Assembly: GCF_006546835.1 (NCBI RefSeq)
Contig: NZ_VICB01000014.1
Coordinates: 62,001-126,000, forward strand
Direction: 5' to 3'
Length of the DNA: 64,000 nt
Source of the DNA: Actinomyces johnsonii
GTDB lineage: Bacteria; Actinomycetota; Actinomycetes; Actinomycetales; Actinomycetaceae
Every line of letters starts with the position of its first letter. Positions within the stretch are counted from its first letter, which is position 1. A program made the position numbers and the translations under genes. Below are positions 25,287 through 33,551 of the stretch, piece after piece. The notes under the pieces are model-generated. The model was not told the origin of the DNA, searched no databases, and saw only the letters and a list, made by a program, of their open reading frames with translations.

Positions 25287-26498
25287 ATGACGACGGCTCA
25301 GGAATTTCGCTCCACCATCGGTGCCCTCATGGATGATAATGCGGTGGCTGGAATCAGTGTGACCAGTGAATATGAATCATTGGCGGGAATGACGGTGACG
25401 CCGCCGGCGGGCACGATCCGCCAAGAGGGGGAGGTTGTCGGTTTCTTTGAAACCTTCGACGGTAAGAAGGCGGCCACGATTGATAGTTGGGGCTCCCAGG
25501 CTTCGCGGTGCGAGGCGCTTCTGGCCAGTCGCTTCAGAGGAGGAACCTCTATTCTCGCCGAGGTTCTGGGGTTCCCCATGGTGGTCCTCCTCGATGAGGA
25601 AGGAGAGGTGCTGACCACTTCCGTGGAGCTCTCGCACCGGCAGGCCGACGCCACCTGGAGGCTCATACGAGACGAGCTCACCGGCAAGGGTGTTGATTTC
25701 GAGGGAATCCAAAACGCCACCCGCTCCCAGCCGGATGCCCTGCTCGTCGGGTTCCCCACGGCGATCCCCTTCGGCTGGTGGCACTCGCAGACGAAGCGAT
25801 CCCAGAAGGCTGTTGACGAAGCTAACAAGGGAGGGAAGAAAGGTGGAGGCAAGAATGCTCGTGAGCTGAATGCGACGCGGGATGAATTTCTTGGTTATTA
25901 TGTCATGGATCCTGCGGAGTCGCGTTCCGCCAGACTGTTCACATCGGAGATTGTGGCGACTGGCGTGTCTGAACGACGCCGTATGGCTGGGAAAACGGAT
26001 CCACTCTTCGCGGCAACCAGTAATAAAACGACGATTCGGGGAGTAAAACTTTCCGCTCTGGGAATTGGGTCATTGCCTCCCCTTGCTGTTGCTGAGGCTC
26101 CATCAGATTTAACGTACGACTCTATTGTGGGGAAGGCCTTCTTCTCCCTCGCGGGGTTGAGGACATTCGCCTTCTCTCGCCCGGAGCCTGCACGGGCGCT
26201 CGTGGTCAGCCTGACCCTGCTGCTGTACCGACTGCTTCAGGAACGGCTGGACTTGCGCGCAGGGGCGGAGCTGCGTCTGCGCGAACCGGGCCTCGAGGCC
26301 AAGGTCGAGAGGCACGGAGCACCCTCCGAGCCCCTCGCACTGCCGGAGGTCGACGAGCTGGTGGACCTCGTGCGTGACCTCGGCCAGGAGATCGGTTGGA
26401 ACGGCGCCACCACCGTCACGATCACCCACAATTCCCCGCTGGGAAAGATCATCCTGGACGTCGATGGGCGCAAGACTGATGGACGCAGTGATGAGTGA
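25287..26498 (+). CDS. csb1: Csb1 (Cas7 backbone subunit, GSU0053 family)
   Basis: A 403-aa RAMP protein expected to polymerise along the crRNA as the Cascade backbone. The Csb1-family segments are IDSWGSQASRCEALLAS (compare the usual D-S-x-x-S-Q-x-N-R-x-E), the paired residues around RSARLFTSEIVATGV, and ALSLTLLLYRLL-like helix near residue 315 (VVSLTLLLYRLLQERLDLRAGAELRL). A K/G-rich loop (NKGGKKGGGKNAR) near residue 185 is likely the disordered thumb. Part of the gene (about 25860-26110) is visibly more AT-rich than the rest of the window. The AAGGAG ribosome-binding site fixes the start. It overlaps csb2 by eight bases. Confidence 0.85.
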   Translation: MTTAQEFRSTIGALMDDNAVAGISVTSEYESLAGMTVTPPAGTIRQEGEVVGFFETFDGKKAATIDSWGSQASRCEALLASRFRGGTSILAEVLGFPMVVLLDEEGEVLTTSVELSHRQADATWRLIRDELTGKGVDFEGIQNATRSQPDALLVGFPTAIPFGWWHSQTKRSQKAVDEANKGGKKGGGKNARELNATRDEFLGYYVMDPAESRSARLFTSEIVATGVSERRRMAGKTDPLFAATSNKTTIRGVKLSALGIGSLPPLAVAEAPSDLTYDSIVGKAFFSLAGLRTFAFSRPEPARALVVSLTLLLYRLLQERLDLRAGAELRLREPGLEAKVERHGAPSEPLALPEVDELVDLVRDLGQEIGWNGATTVTITHNSPLGKIILDVDGRKTDGRSDE

Positions 26499-27807
26499 TC
26501 TGACCATCACGGCCTCGTTCCCCCTCGGGGAGTTCAATGCGCATGATGGGGACGGTCGCGCCGAATGGCCGCCAGCACCAGCGCGGGTACTGGCTGCGAT
26601 GCTGTCCGCCGCCCATGGCCTCGGAGAGGGCGTCGCCGAGGTCGAGGCTCTCTTTCGATACCCTCCTCCACGGATCACCGCCCCTCCGGCCGGCGAGCGT
26701 CAGATCGGTTACCGGCGGTGGGTTCCCGTCAACAATGAGGTGAAGACAGCCAAGAACGGTTCGCCGACCGGGATCATCGACCGAAACGACCGCCTCCTGG
26801 AGAAGCAGGCGAAAGATCCCGAGCGCGGCATGATGATCGGTACTGATCCGAGCGACGTCGTGCGTTGGACCTTCGCCGCTGATGATCGGGTCGATCTGGG
26901 TGTCCTGCAAAAGGTGGCGCGGTCCGTGGAGTACCTCGGGCGTCCGACCTCGCCCGTGCTGCTCGACGTCGTCGACGGCGCTGATGAGGCGCCACCTCAC
27001 CATTCCCGTTGGGAACCGGACCCGCTGGGCTGGATTCAGTTGCGCGTGGGAACGGAAGGACTCCTGGCTGCTTTGGATGCGCGAGAAGAGGAACGGCGCC
27101 GCAGCACCGTGACGGGAACGCACCCGTATATGAGCGTGCGACCCACCGCTCCCTACCGGCTCGTAGGTGCGCGGCCAGGAGACGGAGCGGCGCCTGATAC
27201 TCGGGAGTTACTGCGCTCATGCTCGCTCTACCGAATGCCCCATGGTGGGAGAGAAGGTGCAGTTCTGGTTCACGCCGCCGACGCTGCTCTCGTCATGGAG
27301 CAACTGCGAGATTCCCTTGAAGGGGCGGGCTGGATGCTGCCACTCATCGGTGGGCTGGGCCGCCGCCACCTGCCCGTCCTGCGGGGGGTGCTCGTGGCCG
27401 GGGGGCCTCGGCCTCCCTGCGTGGGACTCGCGGTGAGAACGGGGGTGGTTGAGGCGAGACTTGCCGAGACCAGGACATTGGCTTCCCTGCCGCGAGTTCT
27501 GCGGGCCGCCACGGCTCCTTTGTCGCAATGGACCACCGTTGTGCCGACGGCGGAGGATCCTGAAGGCATCATGCGCATGCTGAAGAAATGCGCCTTGGGG
27601 CTCGGCTGCGGACTCGTTGAGGTTGAGCGGCACTCCGAGTCGCGAAGCGACGGAGGCATTGATGTGCAGGAGGACAACGGGCGCTGGCACGTCTCGGTCG
27701 CCTTCGACGCGGTGGTGCCCGGGCCGGTTGTCTTCGACGGCACGCTCATGGTTCCCCTGGGGGCCACCACCTTGGCGGTGAACCCACGGCGACCCCGAGC
27801 CGACTAA
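26491..27807 (+). CDS. csb2: Csb2 (Cas5-Cas6 fusion family, GSU0054) with eroded Cas6 loop
   Basis: About 438 aa from the ATG at 26491, which overlaps the csb1 stop (ATGAGTGA) as cas3 and csb3 overlap; an earlier ATG at 26479 is possible. The N-terminal Cas5-like half is recognisable from GEFNAHDGDGRAEWPPAPARVLAAML. The C-terminal half still has LSQWTTVVPT and HVSVAFDAVVPGPVVFDG, which align with the Cas6-like half of Csb2. The glycine-rich ending expected there (G-x-G-R-x-x-G-x-G-L) is replaced by GTLMVPLGATTLAVN. This fits loss of Cas6 activity and takeover by the separate Cas6e-like protein. The array starts 18 bp after the stop. Confidence 0.8.
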   Translation: MSDLTITASFPLGEFNAHDGDGRAEWPPAPARVLAAMLSAAHGLGEGVAEVEALFRYPPPRITAPPAGERQIGYRRWVPVNNEVKTAKNGSPTGIIDRNDRLLEKQAKDPERGMMIGTDPSDVVRWTFAADDRVDLGVLQKVARSVEYLGRPTSPVLLDVVDGADEAPPHHSRWEPDPLGWIQLRVGTEGLLAALDAREEERRRSTVTGTHPYMSVRPTAPYRLVGARPGDGAAPDTRELLRSCSLYRMPHGGREGAVLVHAADAALVMEQLRDSLEGAGWMLPLIGGLGRRHLPVLRGVLVAGGPRPPCVGLAVRTGVVEARLAETRTLASLPRVLRAATAPLSQWTTVVPTAEDPEGIMRMLKKCALGLGCGLVEVERHSESRSDGGIDVQEDNGRWHVSVAFDAVVPGPVVFDGTLMVPLGATTLAVNPRRPRAD

Positions 27808-27825
27808 CATCGCAGGTCAGCCAGT

Positions 27826-28158
27826 GTCAGCCCCGCGCACGCGGGGGTAGAGGCGGCGTGATTTTCGGGGACCTGGGATTCGGCAAGTCAGCCCCGCGCA
27901 GGCGGGGGTAGAGGGTCCTCCCCGGTAACCCAGGTAGTGCGCACCCCGTCAGCCCCGCGTACGCGGGGGTAGAGGCAGGTTGCGCGACCGCGCGGCCTGG
28001 GACTCCATGTCAGCCCCGCGCAGGCGGGGGTAGAGGGTCCGGCAGGCGCAGGGTTCGTCTCGACGACGAGTCAGCCCCGCGCAGGCGGGGGTAGAGGGCC
28101 CGCGATACGCTCGGCTCCGAGCTCGACCACGTCAGCCCCGCGCACGCGGGGGTCCAGG
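27826..28158 (+). CRISPR. CRISPR array, 6 repeats and 5 spacers
   Basis: Repeats start at 27826, 27887, 27948, 28009, 28070 and 28131, a constant 61-bp period with a 28-bp repeat and 33-bp spacers. The repeat begins GTCAGCCCCGCGC, then A-S-G, then CGGGGGTAGAGG, with a C/G polymorphism in the loop (C in repeats 1, 3, 6; G in 2, 4, 5). CCCCGC pairs with GCGGGG to form the stem. Repeat 3 has one extra change (GCGTA) and repeat 6 ends GTCCAGG instead of GTAGAGG, marking the trailer end. The 28/33 geometry and the stem resemble type I-E arrays. Only 18 bp separate it from csb2, and that gap contains a partial repeat start (GTCAGCC at 27816), so a normal leader is missing and the array is probably read from the cas operon. 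Confidence 0.97.
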
Positions 28159-28262
28159 CACAGACGTGCGGCTTGCGCTGTGCTGGGCCAGGCCCGCTGG
28201 CCCAGGATGCCTATTGCACGAGGGTGGGGTTGTACTGGCCAGGGGCGGCCGGGGTTGATCGA

Positions 28263-28363
28263 GAACGTACTTCTTCCGCGAGAACTGCGTTATCCCGCAG
28301 ACGACTGGGGGCAGACCCCAGTGGTCTGCGGGAAAAGTACGTTCCCGAAGGGAATCGCAGTTC
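28263..28363. terminator. interleaved inverted repeats with strong central hairpin
   Basis: The central hairpin 28294-28332 (CCCGCAGAC with GTCTGCGGG, plus an inner ACTGGGG/CCCCAGT stem and a five-base loop) is a likely bidirectional terminator between the CRISPR array and the convergent DUF4832 gene. Around it are GAACGTACTT (28263-28272) with AAGTACGTTC (28335-28344), and GAACTGCG (28282-28289) with CGCAGTTC (28356-28363). These two outer pairs cross each other, so they cannot all form as a simple nested fold. 28159-28262 and 28364-28426 hold nothing I recognise. Confidence 0.65.
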
Positions 28364-28426
28364 CCGATGCGGGAGCGCTGATCCCTGCGCCGTCGGAACG
28401 GTCGCCCGCCGCCCCGCCGTGCCGGT

Positions 28427-29983
28427 CTACTTGGTGGGGGTGCGGCCCAGGGTCAGGTAGCCGGGGAGCGTCTGGTCCTGTCCGGCGCTGGAGAACCGCA
28501 GTGGCTGGCCCGATTCCAGTGGGTTGACCACGCGCACCAGGATCGTATTCTCACCCGCCGGGTCCTCCGGGAGCTGGCCGGAGAAGGTCTGGGTCTTGCC
28601 GACCTCGATCTTGCGCAGATCGCCACTGAGCGTGGTGCGCCCGACCTCCACACCGGTCTGGCTGTTGACGGCCACAGCCTCCACGCTCCAGTTGTAGTAG
28701 AAGGGGGCCACCCCGTTGTTGGCGATCTGCACCTCGACCTTGCCGTGGTGCATGCGCCAGCGCGCCACCGACAGGTCGTAGCCGGTCTCGGCGGACATCT
28801 GCACGGCCCGCTCGTGCTCGGTGCCGCTCAGCGTCGTCGTGAAGGCCCAGTTGTCCACCAGCCAGCTCGCGTGCGTGGCCTTGATGGAGGCGCTGATGTC
28901 CACTGTGCCCCCGTTGGCTCCTGGGGTCATGCAATTGCCCGGGTTGCGCACCGAGCACTCCTGGATGTTCGGGTAGACCTCGCCGCCGATCGGGTAGTGC
29001 TGCCAGGCCTGGTCCGCCTTCGCCTTCTTTAGCTGGGGCAGGAAGTTCCAGTCGGCGGCCCCCGTGGTCTCGTAGCCGAAGGAATCGTCGTGGTAGCCGA
29101 TCCTGCGCTTGGCCGTCTCCGCGGACGGGTAGCGGGCCATCGTCGGCGTCACCTGGAAGGCTTTGTCCCAGGTGTCGATCAGGGTGTTCTGATTCGCCGG
29201 CGTTGGCATCCAGTCCTCCCCGGTGGGGTTTTCCTTGGAGACCTTGCCGTTCATCGGATGAGTGTGCCCCTCTCCCCAGAAGCCCACGAGGCCGTGGGTG
29301 ATGAAAGCCAGGCGCGGATCGCCGTCGTACTGCTGACCCAGGGCCGAAATGAAGCCGGTGAGCATCGACATCATCTCGGGGGAGTTGTAGTCGGGGGCGA
29401 GGGACTGGCCCGGCGCGTTGCCGTTGAACGTGTACTCGCGGGTCAGGACCGCATGGGAGGTGAGCAGGTAGGCCGGTATACCGGTGGGGCGACCGGGGTA
29501 GTCGACGTAGAAGCGCAGCACCGCCTGGTGTCCGCGCGAGGCGATGGCGTTGAGGTGCGCCTCCAGCGCGGCCCACGAGTACGTGCCCGGCCCGGTGACG
29601 ACGTCGCTGGCCGGGAGTGTCAGCCACTCCATCGTGTAGGGCGGGGCCGACTCGGGCAGCCCCGGCGAGTAAGAGGCGTCCGACGGCGCAAAGGGCATCA
29701 TGCCCTTGAGCGGGTTGGCCTGCGGCGTGGCCCCTGCCGAGACCTCGGTCCAGGCCCGGTTGCAGTTGCAGGCCCGGAATCCGGTGGCCAGGGACACGAC
29801 GGCGACCAGCGCCACGATGAGGGCGCCGAGCCGCGGCCTGCGGCCCCTGCGGAGCCGGTCGAACATCTGACGGCTCAACGGACGCGGGCGACCTGAAGCA
29901 GAACCGCGCGATTCCTGCGCGGCCGACGCATCGGAGTAAGACGCTGCTGCCGAGGTAGTGACGTCGTTCTGTGAATCGATCAT
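28427..29983 (-). CDS. membrane-anchored DUF4832/DUF4874 family protein
   Basis: A 518-aa protein with a cytoplasmic N-terminus, an Arg-rich stretch, one membrane helix near residues 52-68 (LGALIVALVAVVSLATGF), and a large external part. It begins NPLKGMMPF, the DUF4874-like opening, continues through a TIM-barrel-like region (AVLRFYVDYPGRPTGIPAYL, GLVGFWGEGHTHP), and ends with a beta-rich domain (DUF4832-like). Such proteins resemble glycosidases but have no proven activity. It is transcribed alone, convergent with the CRISPR array. The palindrome at 30014-30038 lies upstream. Confidence 0.7.
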   Translation of the reverse strand: MIDSQNDVTTSAAASYSDASAAQESRGSASGRPRPLSRQMFDRLRRGRRPRLGALIVALVAVVSLATGFRACNCNRAWTEVSAGATPQANPLKGMMPFAPSDASYSPGLPESAPPYTMEWLTLPASDVVTGPGTYSWAALEAHLNAIASRGHQAVLRFYVDYPGRPTGIPAYLLTSHAVLTREYTFNGNAPGQSLAPDYNSPEMMSMLTGFISALGQQYDGDPRLAFITHGLVGFWGEGHTHPMNGKVSKENPTGEDWMPTPANQNTLIDTWDKAFQVTPTMARYPSAETAKRRIGYHDDSFGYETTGAADWNFLPQLKKAKADQAWQHYPIGGEVYPNIQECSVRNPGNCMTPGANGGTVDISASIKATHASWLVDNWAFTTTLSGTEHERAVQMSAETGYDLSVARWRMHHGKVEVQIANNGVAPFYYNWSVEAVAVNSQTGVEVGRTTLSGDLRKIEVGKTQTFSGQLPEDPAGENTILVRVVNPLESGQPLRFSSAGQDQTLPGYLTLGRTPTK

Positions 29984-30013
29984 GAAAACTTGTAGGTAGG
30001 GATTTGGGTATGA

Positions 30014-30038
30014 GGCTAACCCTACCGGTCAGTTAGCC
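30014..30038. promoter_or_regulatory. palindrome upstream of the DUF4832 gene
   Basis: GGCTAAC (30014-30020) and GTTAGCC (30032-30038) form a perfect 7-bp inverted repeat, 30 bp before the start codon at 29983. It could be an operator. The rest of the 324-bp gap 29984-30307 has no gene; it also holds ATTGCCGC/GCGGCAAT (30272-30279 with 30291-30298), a hairpin just upstream of serC. Confidence 0.45.
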
Positions 30039-30307
30039 GAGTCTTTCTGTGCTATCGCTGACAACGTGCATGGTTGACAGAAACGGGCCGCTGTGGCAAC
30101 TCCATCTCTGGACTACGTGAAAAATCTGTGGCGGCTGCCTGTCGGTTCGCCTTGTCTCCGCCATACTCCGACGTCGGTGGGTGCCGTCGGTCGAGAAAAA
30201 CGCCCCGAGCCGTTCTGGGTCATCACGCGGCCTTGCGGATGCGCGGCGCCCTCCTCGCCAGGCGGGATGAGATTGCCGCCGCGCGCATAAGCGGCAATGA
30301 TGACTCC

Positions 30308-31387
30308 GTGCGCGTCTTCAATTTCTCCGCCGGTCCTGCCCAACTCCCCCTGCCCGTCCTCGAGCAGGCCGCCTCCGAGCTCACCAGCTGGGGCGGGTCG
30401 GGAATGTCCGTCCTGGAGGTCTCCCACCGTGGAGCCGACTTCGTGGCCTGCGCGGCCGACGCCGAGGCCACCCTGCGCCGCCTCCTGTCCATTCCCGAGA
30501 ACTATCGTGTCCTCTTCCTCCAGGGAGGGGCCAGCGCCCAGTTCGCCGGCATCCCCCTCAACCTGACCGCCCCCGGCGACACGGTCGCTTACCTCAATAC
30601 CGGCCAGTGGTCCGCTAAGGCCATCAAGCAGGCCGGTGCCTACGAGCTCGACGTCGTCGTGCCCGCCGATGAGGCCGCCTCCTCCTACACGACCACGCCC
30701 GAGCCCGGCTCCTTCACCGTGCCCGAGGGCGCCCGCTACCTGCACTACACGCCCAACGAGACCATCGGCGGCGTCGAGTTCGACTACGTTCCGGACTCCG
30801 GCGACGTGCCACTCGTGGCCGACTTCTCCTCTACGATCCTCTCGCGGCCCATCGACGTCAGCCGCTACGGCCTCATCTACGCAGGCGCCCAGAAGAACAT
30901 GGGACCCTCGGGACTGGCCGTCATCATCGTGCGCGAGGACCTGCTGGGGCGGGCCCGCCCGGTGACCCCCACCGTCCTGGACTACCAGAAGATGGCCGAC
31001 GCCGACTCCATGCTCAACACGCCCCCCACCTTCGCCATCTACCTGCTGGGGCTCATCGGCCACTGGATCGAGGACGACGGTGGCCTGGAGGCGATGGCCG
31101 AGCGCAACCGCGCCAAGGCCGAGCTCCTCTACGGCTTTATCGACTCCTCCGACTTCTACGCCAATCCGGTCCAGAAGCGCTCGCGGTCCTGGATGAACGT
31201 GCCCTTCACCCTGGCCGACCCCGCCCTCGACGCCGACTTCCTGGCCGGCGCCCAGGCCGCGGGCCTGACCAACCTCAAGGGCCACCGCTCCGTGGGCGGT
31301 ATGCGCGCCTCCATCTACAACGCCATGCCGATCGAGGGCGTGCGCGCCCTCATCGACTACATGACCGACTTCGCCGCCCGGGCCTGA
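30308..31387 (+). CDS. serC: phosphoserine transaminase
   Basis: Converts 3-phosphohydroxypyruvate to phosphoserine with PLP, the second step of serine synthesis. The 359-aa length is normal. It begins VRVFNFSAGPAQLPLPVLEQA, has QGGASAQFAGIPLNL, VADFSSTILSRPIDVSRYG with the PLP lysine in YAGAQKNMGPSG, and ends with GGMRASIYNAMPIEGV. The GTG at 30308 gives the conserved N-terminus; the frame stays open back to 30074 but without similarity. It is 84 bp upstream of serA in the same direction and likely co-transcribed. Confidence 0.95.
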   Translation: MRVFNFSAGPAQLPLPVLEQAASELTSWGGSGMSVLEVSHRGADFVACAADAEATLRRLLSIPENYRVLFLQGGASAQFAGIPLNLTAPGDTVAYLNTGQWSAKAIKQAGAYELDVVVPADEAASSYTTTPEPGSFTVPEGARYLHYTPNETIGGVEFDYVPDSGDVPLVADFSSTILSRPIDVSRYGLIYAGAQKNMGPSGLAVIIVREDLLGRARPVTPTVLDYQKMADADSMLNTPPTFAIYLLGLIGHWIEDDGGLEAMAERNRAKAELLYGFIDSSDFYANPVQKRSRSWMNVPFTLADPALDADFLAGAQAAGLTNLKGHRSVGGMRASIYNAMPIEGVRALIDYMTDFAARA

Positions 31388-31471
31388 ACCTGCGCGCCCC
31401 GCCGACCTTTGAACCCGGCTCCCCGCCGCAACCGCTCCCTCCATTCGGACCGTTCTGAAGAAAGTACCTCC

Positions 31472-32662
31472 GTGACCACCAGCAGCGCCGATCACAAGTT
31501 CCGCATCCGCACTCTCAACGCCATCTCCGGGGCGGGCCTGTCCCGCCTGCCCGACGAGCTCTACGAGGTCGGCGGCTCCGTAGAGGAGCCCGACGCCCTC
31601 CTGGTGCGCTCGGCCAAGCTCCACGACACCCCCATCGAGGACTCGGTCCTGGCCGTGGCCCGTGCCGGTGCCGGCACCAACAACATCCCGGTGGACAAGC
31701 TCACTGAGCGCGGTGTTCCCGTGTTCAACACCCCCGGCGCCAACGCCAATGCCGTCAAGGAGCTGGTCCTGGCGGGCCTGTTCATCGCCTCGCGCAACCT
31801 CATCCCGGCGGCCCGCTTCGCCCACACCCTCGAGGGCGACGACGTCGAGATCGCCAAGGCCGTCGAGGCCGGCAAGAAGCAGTTCGTCGGCTTCGAGCTG
31901 CCCGGCCGCACGCTCGGTGTCATCGGGCTGGGGGCCATCGGCGTGCAGGTGGCCAACGCAGCCCTGGGACTGGGTCTCAACGTCGTCGGCTTCGACCCGG
32001 GCATCTCCGTGGAGCACGCATGGCACCTGAGCGCCGAGGTCGAGCGGGCCGACTCCATGGAAGAGGTCTTCCGCCGCGCCGATATCCTCACCGTCCACGT
32101 GCCCCTCATCCCCGCCACCCGCGGGCTGGTGAGCACCCAGCGCCTGGCCCTGATGAAGGAAACCGCGGTGCTGCTCAACTTCGCGCGCGCCGAGATCGTC
32201 GACACCGACGCCGTCGTGGCCGCCCTGGACGAGGGCATGCTGCGCGGTTACGTGTGCGATTTCCCCTCCACGCAGGTCCACAAGCATCCCAAGTGCATTT
32301 CCCTGCCCCACCTGGGGGCCTCCACCAAGGAGGCCGAGCGCAACTGCGCCATGATGGCCGTCGAATCGCTGCGCGGCTTCCTCGAGAACGGCCAGGTGCA
32401 CAATTCGGTCAACTTCCCCGAGGCCGTCATGGCGCGACAGGAGGACACGCACCGGCTCGTCATCGTCAACCGCAACGTGCCCAACATGGTCGGTCAGGTC
32501 TCCACGATCGTGGCCCAGCACGGGCAGAACATCGCCAACCTGCTCAACAAGTCGCGCGGTGAGCTGGCGGTGACGCTGGTCGACGTCGAGGGTGAGATCG
32601 AGCCCAAGATCCTTCAGGAGCTGCGCGCGATCGACGGCGTCCTGTCCGCCCGCGGCATCTGA
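31472..32662 (+). CDS. serA: D-3-phosphoglycerate dehydrogenase
   Basis: First enzyme of serine biosynthesis, oxidising 3-phosphoglycerate with NAD. The 396-aa protein has the catalytic region VARAGAGTNNIPVDKL, the NAD-binding LGVIGLGAIGVQVANAAL, the Arg in NFARAEIVD and a histidine in LPHLGASTKEAE. The C-terminal ACT-like domain (HRLVIVNRNVPNMVGQVS, about residues 325-396) allows serine feedback control in this class. The short form lacks the long intervening domain of mycobacterial SerA. GTG 31472 is preceded by GAAGAAAG. A strong terminator follows at 32692. Confidence 0.95.
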   Translation: MTTSSADHKFRIRTLNAISGAGLSRLPDELYEVGGSVEEPDALLVRSAKLHDTPIEDSVLAVARAGAGTNNIPVDKLTERGVPVFNTPGANANAVKELVLAGLFIASRNLIPAARFAHTLEGDDVEIAKAVEAGKKQFVGFELPGRTLGVIGLGAIGVQVANAALGLGLNVVGFDPGISVEHAWHLSAEVERADSMEEVFRRADILTVHVPLIPATRGLVSTQRLALMKETAVLLNFARAEIVDTDAVVAALDEGMLRGYVCDFPSTQVHKHPKCISLPHLGASTKEAERNCAMMAVESLRGFLENGQVHNSVNFPEAVMARQEDTHRLVIVNRNVPNMVGQVSTIVAQHGQNIANLLNKSRGELAVTLVDVEGEIEPKILQELRAIDGVLSARGI

Positions 32663-32691
32663 CCAGCCTTCCTTCGCGGGCGAAGACAATC

Positions 32692-32730
32692 CGCACGTGC
32701 GGGAACAGAGATTCCGTTCCCGCACGTGCG
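32692..32730 (+). terminator. intrinsic terminator of serC-serA
   Basis: A perfect 15-bp stem (32692-32706 with 32716-32730) around a nine-base loop, followed by ATATTTTT. It has all elements of a classic factor-independent terminator on the plus strand. Confidence 0.93.
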
Positions 32731-32813
32731 ATATTTTTCCGCCCAGTGGGGGCGTACCGGCCGCGCGGACTGTCCCCGCACGCGCCGCATGCGCCCATGG
32801 GCTCGATGAGCCG

Positions 32814-33551
32814 TCAGAGGTTGTTGATCCAGGCCCGACGGTGTCCGAACAGCGAGAGCGTGGGCTTGTAGAGGAGCACGTACTGGCCCCCGGCCGACAC
32901 ATCAGTGCTGAAGCAGACGTCTCCACTGACTGATCCTCCTGCGATGAGCTTGGAAGCCGACAGGTGATTGCTCGACCCCATGAAGCCGGCGTTGCTGATC
33001 GCCCCGGCCGGATCCTGCAGCGTGAAGTCTAGGGCGTTGACGTCCAGGGTGTTCTTGGAGGCGTTGGTGATCGTGACGGTGGAGCAGGCGGTGGGGCCCA
33101 GGGTGGCATCGCCCGCGGCCACGGTCGTGGCAGTTACCTGGATGCCGTCGTCGTCGATCATCTCACCGGCATTGCCGACGACGTCGCTTCTCTGCATCCC
33201 GGGGAAGCTCAGGCCGGAGTCGCTCTTGCCGGCATCCGCCTTGCCCGCGTCATTGGCCTGAGCCGTCTGCTCCGGGGCCGGTGCGGCGTCCTGACCGGCG
33301 CTGTTCTGGGAGAGCGCGGTGGCGGCGGACTGGGCGGCGGGCGAGGTGGCGGCTGCGGAGTGCCCCGAGCCTCCGCCCCCGTTCAGCGCCGAGGCGACGA
33401 TGCAGACGCCGACGAACGCACCGATACCGGTGAGGATCTTGTGGCGGGCGAACCAGGCCCGCTTCGGCTCGGGAACAGGTCCGAAGGCGGGAGGCATGGG
33501 GTAGCCCGGTGCGGGAGCGCCGGCGGGCGAGGGCGGGACTGGACTGGTCAT
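32814..33551 (-). CDS. DUF4352-like membrane-anchored protein
   Basis: A 245-aa protein: Pro-rich cytoplasmic start (about residues 1-30), one membrane helix (HKILTGIGAFVGVCIVASAL, about 37-56), an Ala/Gln/Ser-rich linker, and an external beta domain (VTATTVAAGDATLGPTACSTVTITNASKNTLDVNALDFTLQDP) of DUF4352/telokin-like type. The role is unknown; such domains are found in actinobacterial envelope proteins. The ATG at 33551 has an AAGGA ribosome-binding site. It is divergent from the histidine kinase gene, with 263 bp between. Confidence 0.75.
   Translation of the reverse strand: MTSPVPPSPAGAPAPGYPMPPAFGPVPEPKRAWFARHKILTGIGAFVGVCIVASALNGGGGSGHSAAATSPAAQSAATALSQNSAGQDAAPAPEQTAQANDAGKADAGKSDSGLSFPGMQRSDVVGNAGEMIDDDGIQVTATTVAAGDATLGPTACSTVTITNASKNTLDVNALDFTLQDPAGAISNAGFMGSSNHLSASKLIAGGSVSGDVCFSTDVSAGGQYVLLYKPTLSLFGHRRAWINNL

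Noticed and set aside
27826-28158. Classifying the CRISPR locus as plain type I-E because of its repeat
   Set aside because: No cse1, cse2, cas7e or cas5e is present, and cas3 has the opposite domain order; the effector genes are type I-U/I-G.
30113-32926. 937-codon minus-strand frame opposite serC and serA
   Set aside because: It covers two conserved serine-biosynthesis genes; its Gly/His/Asp-rich translation is a codon-bias shadow.
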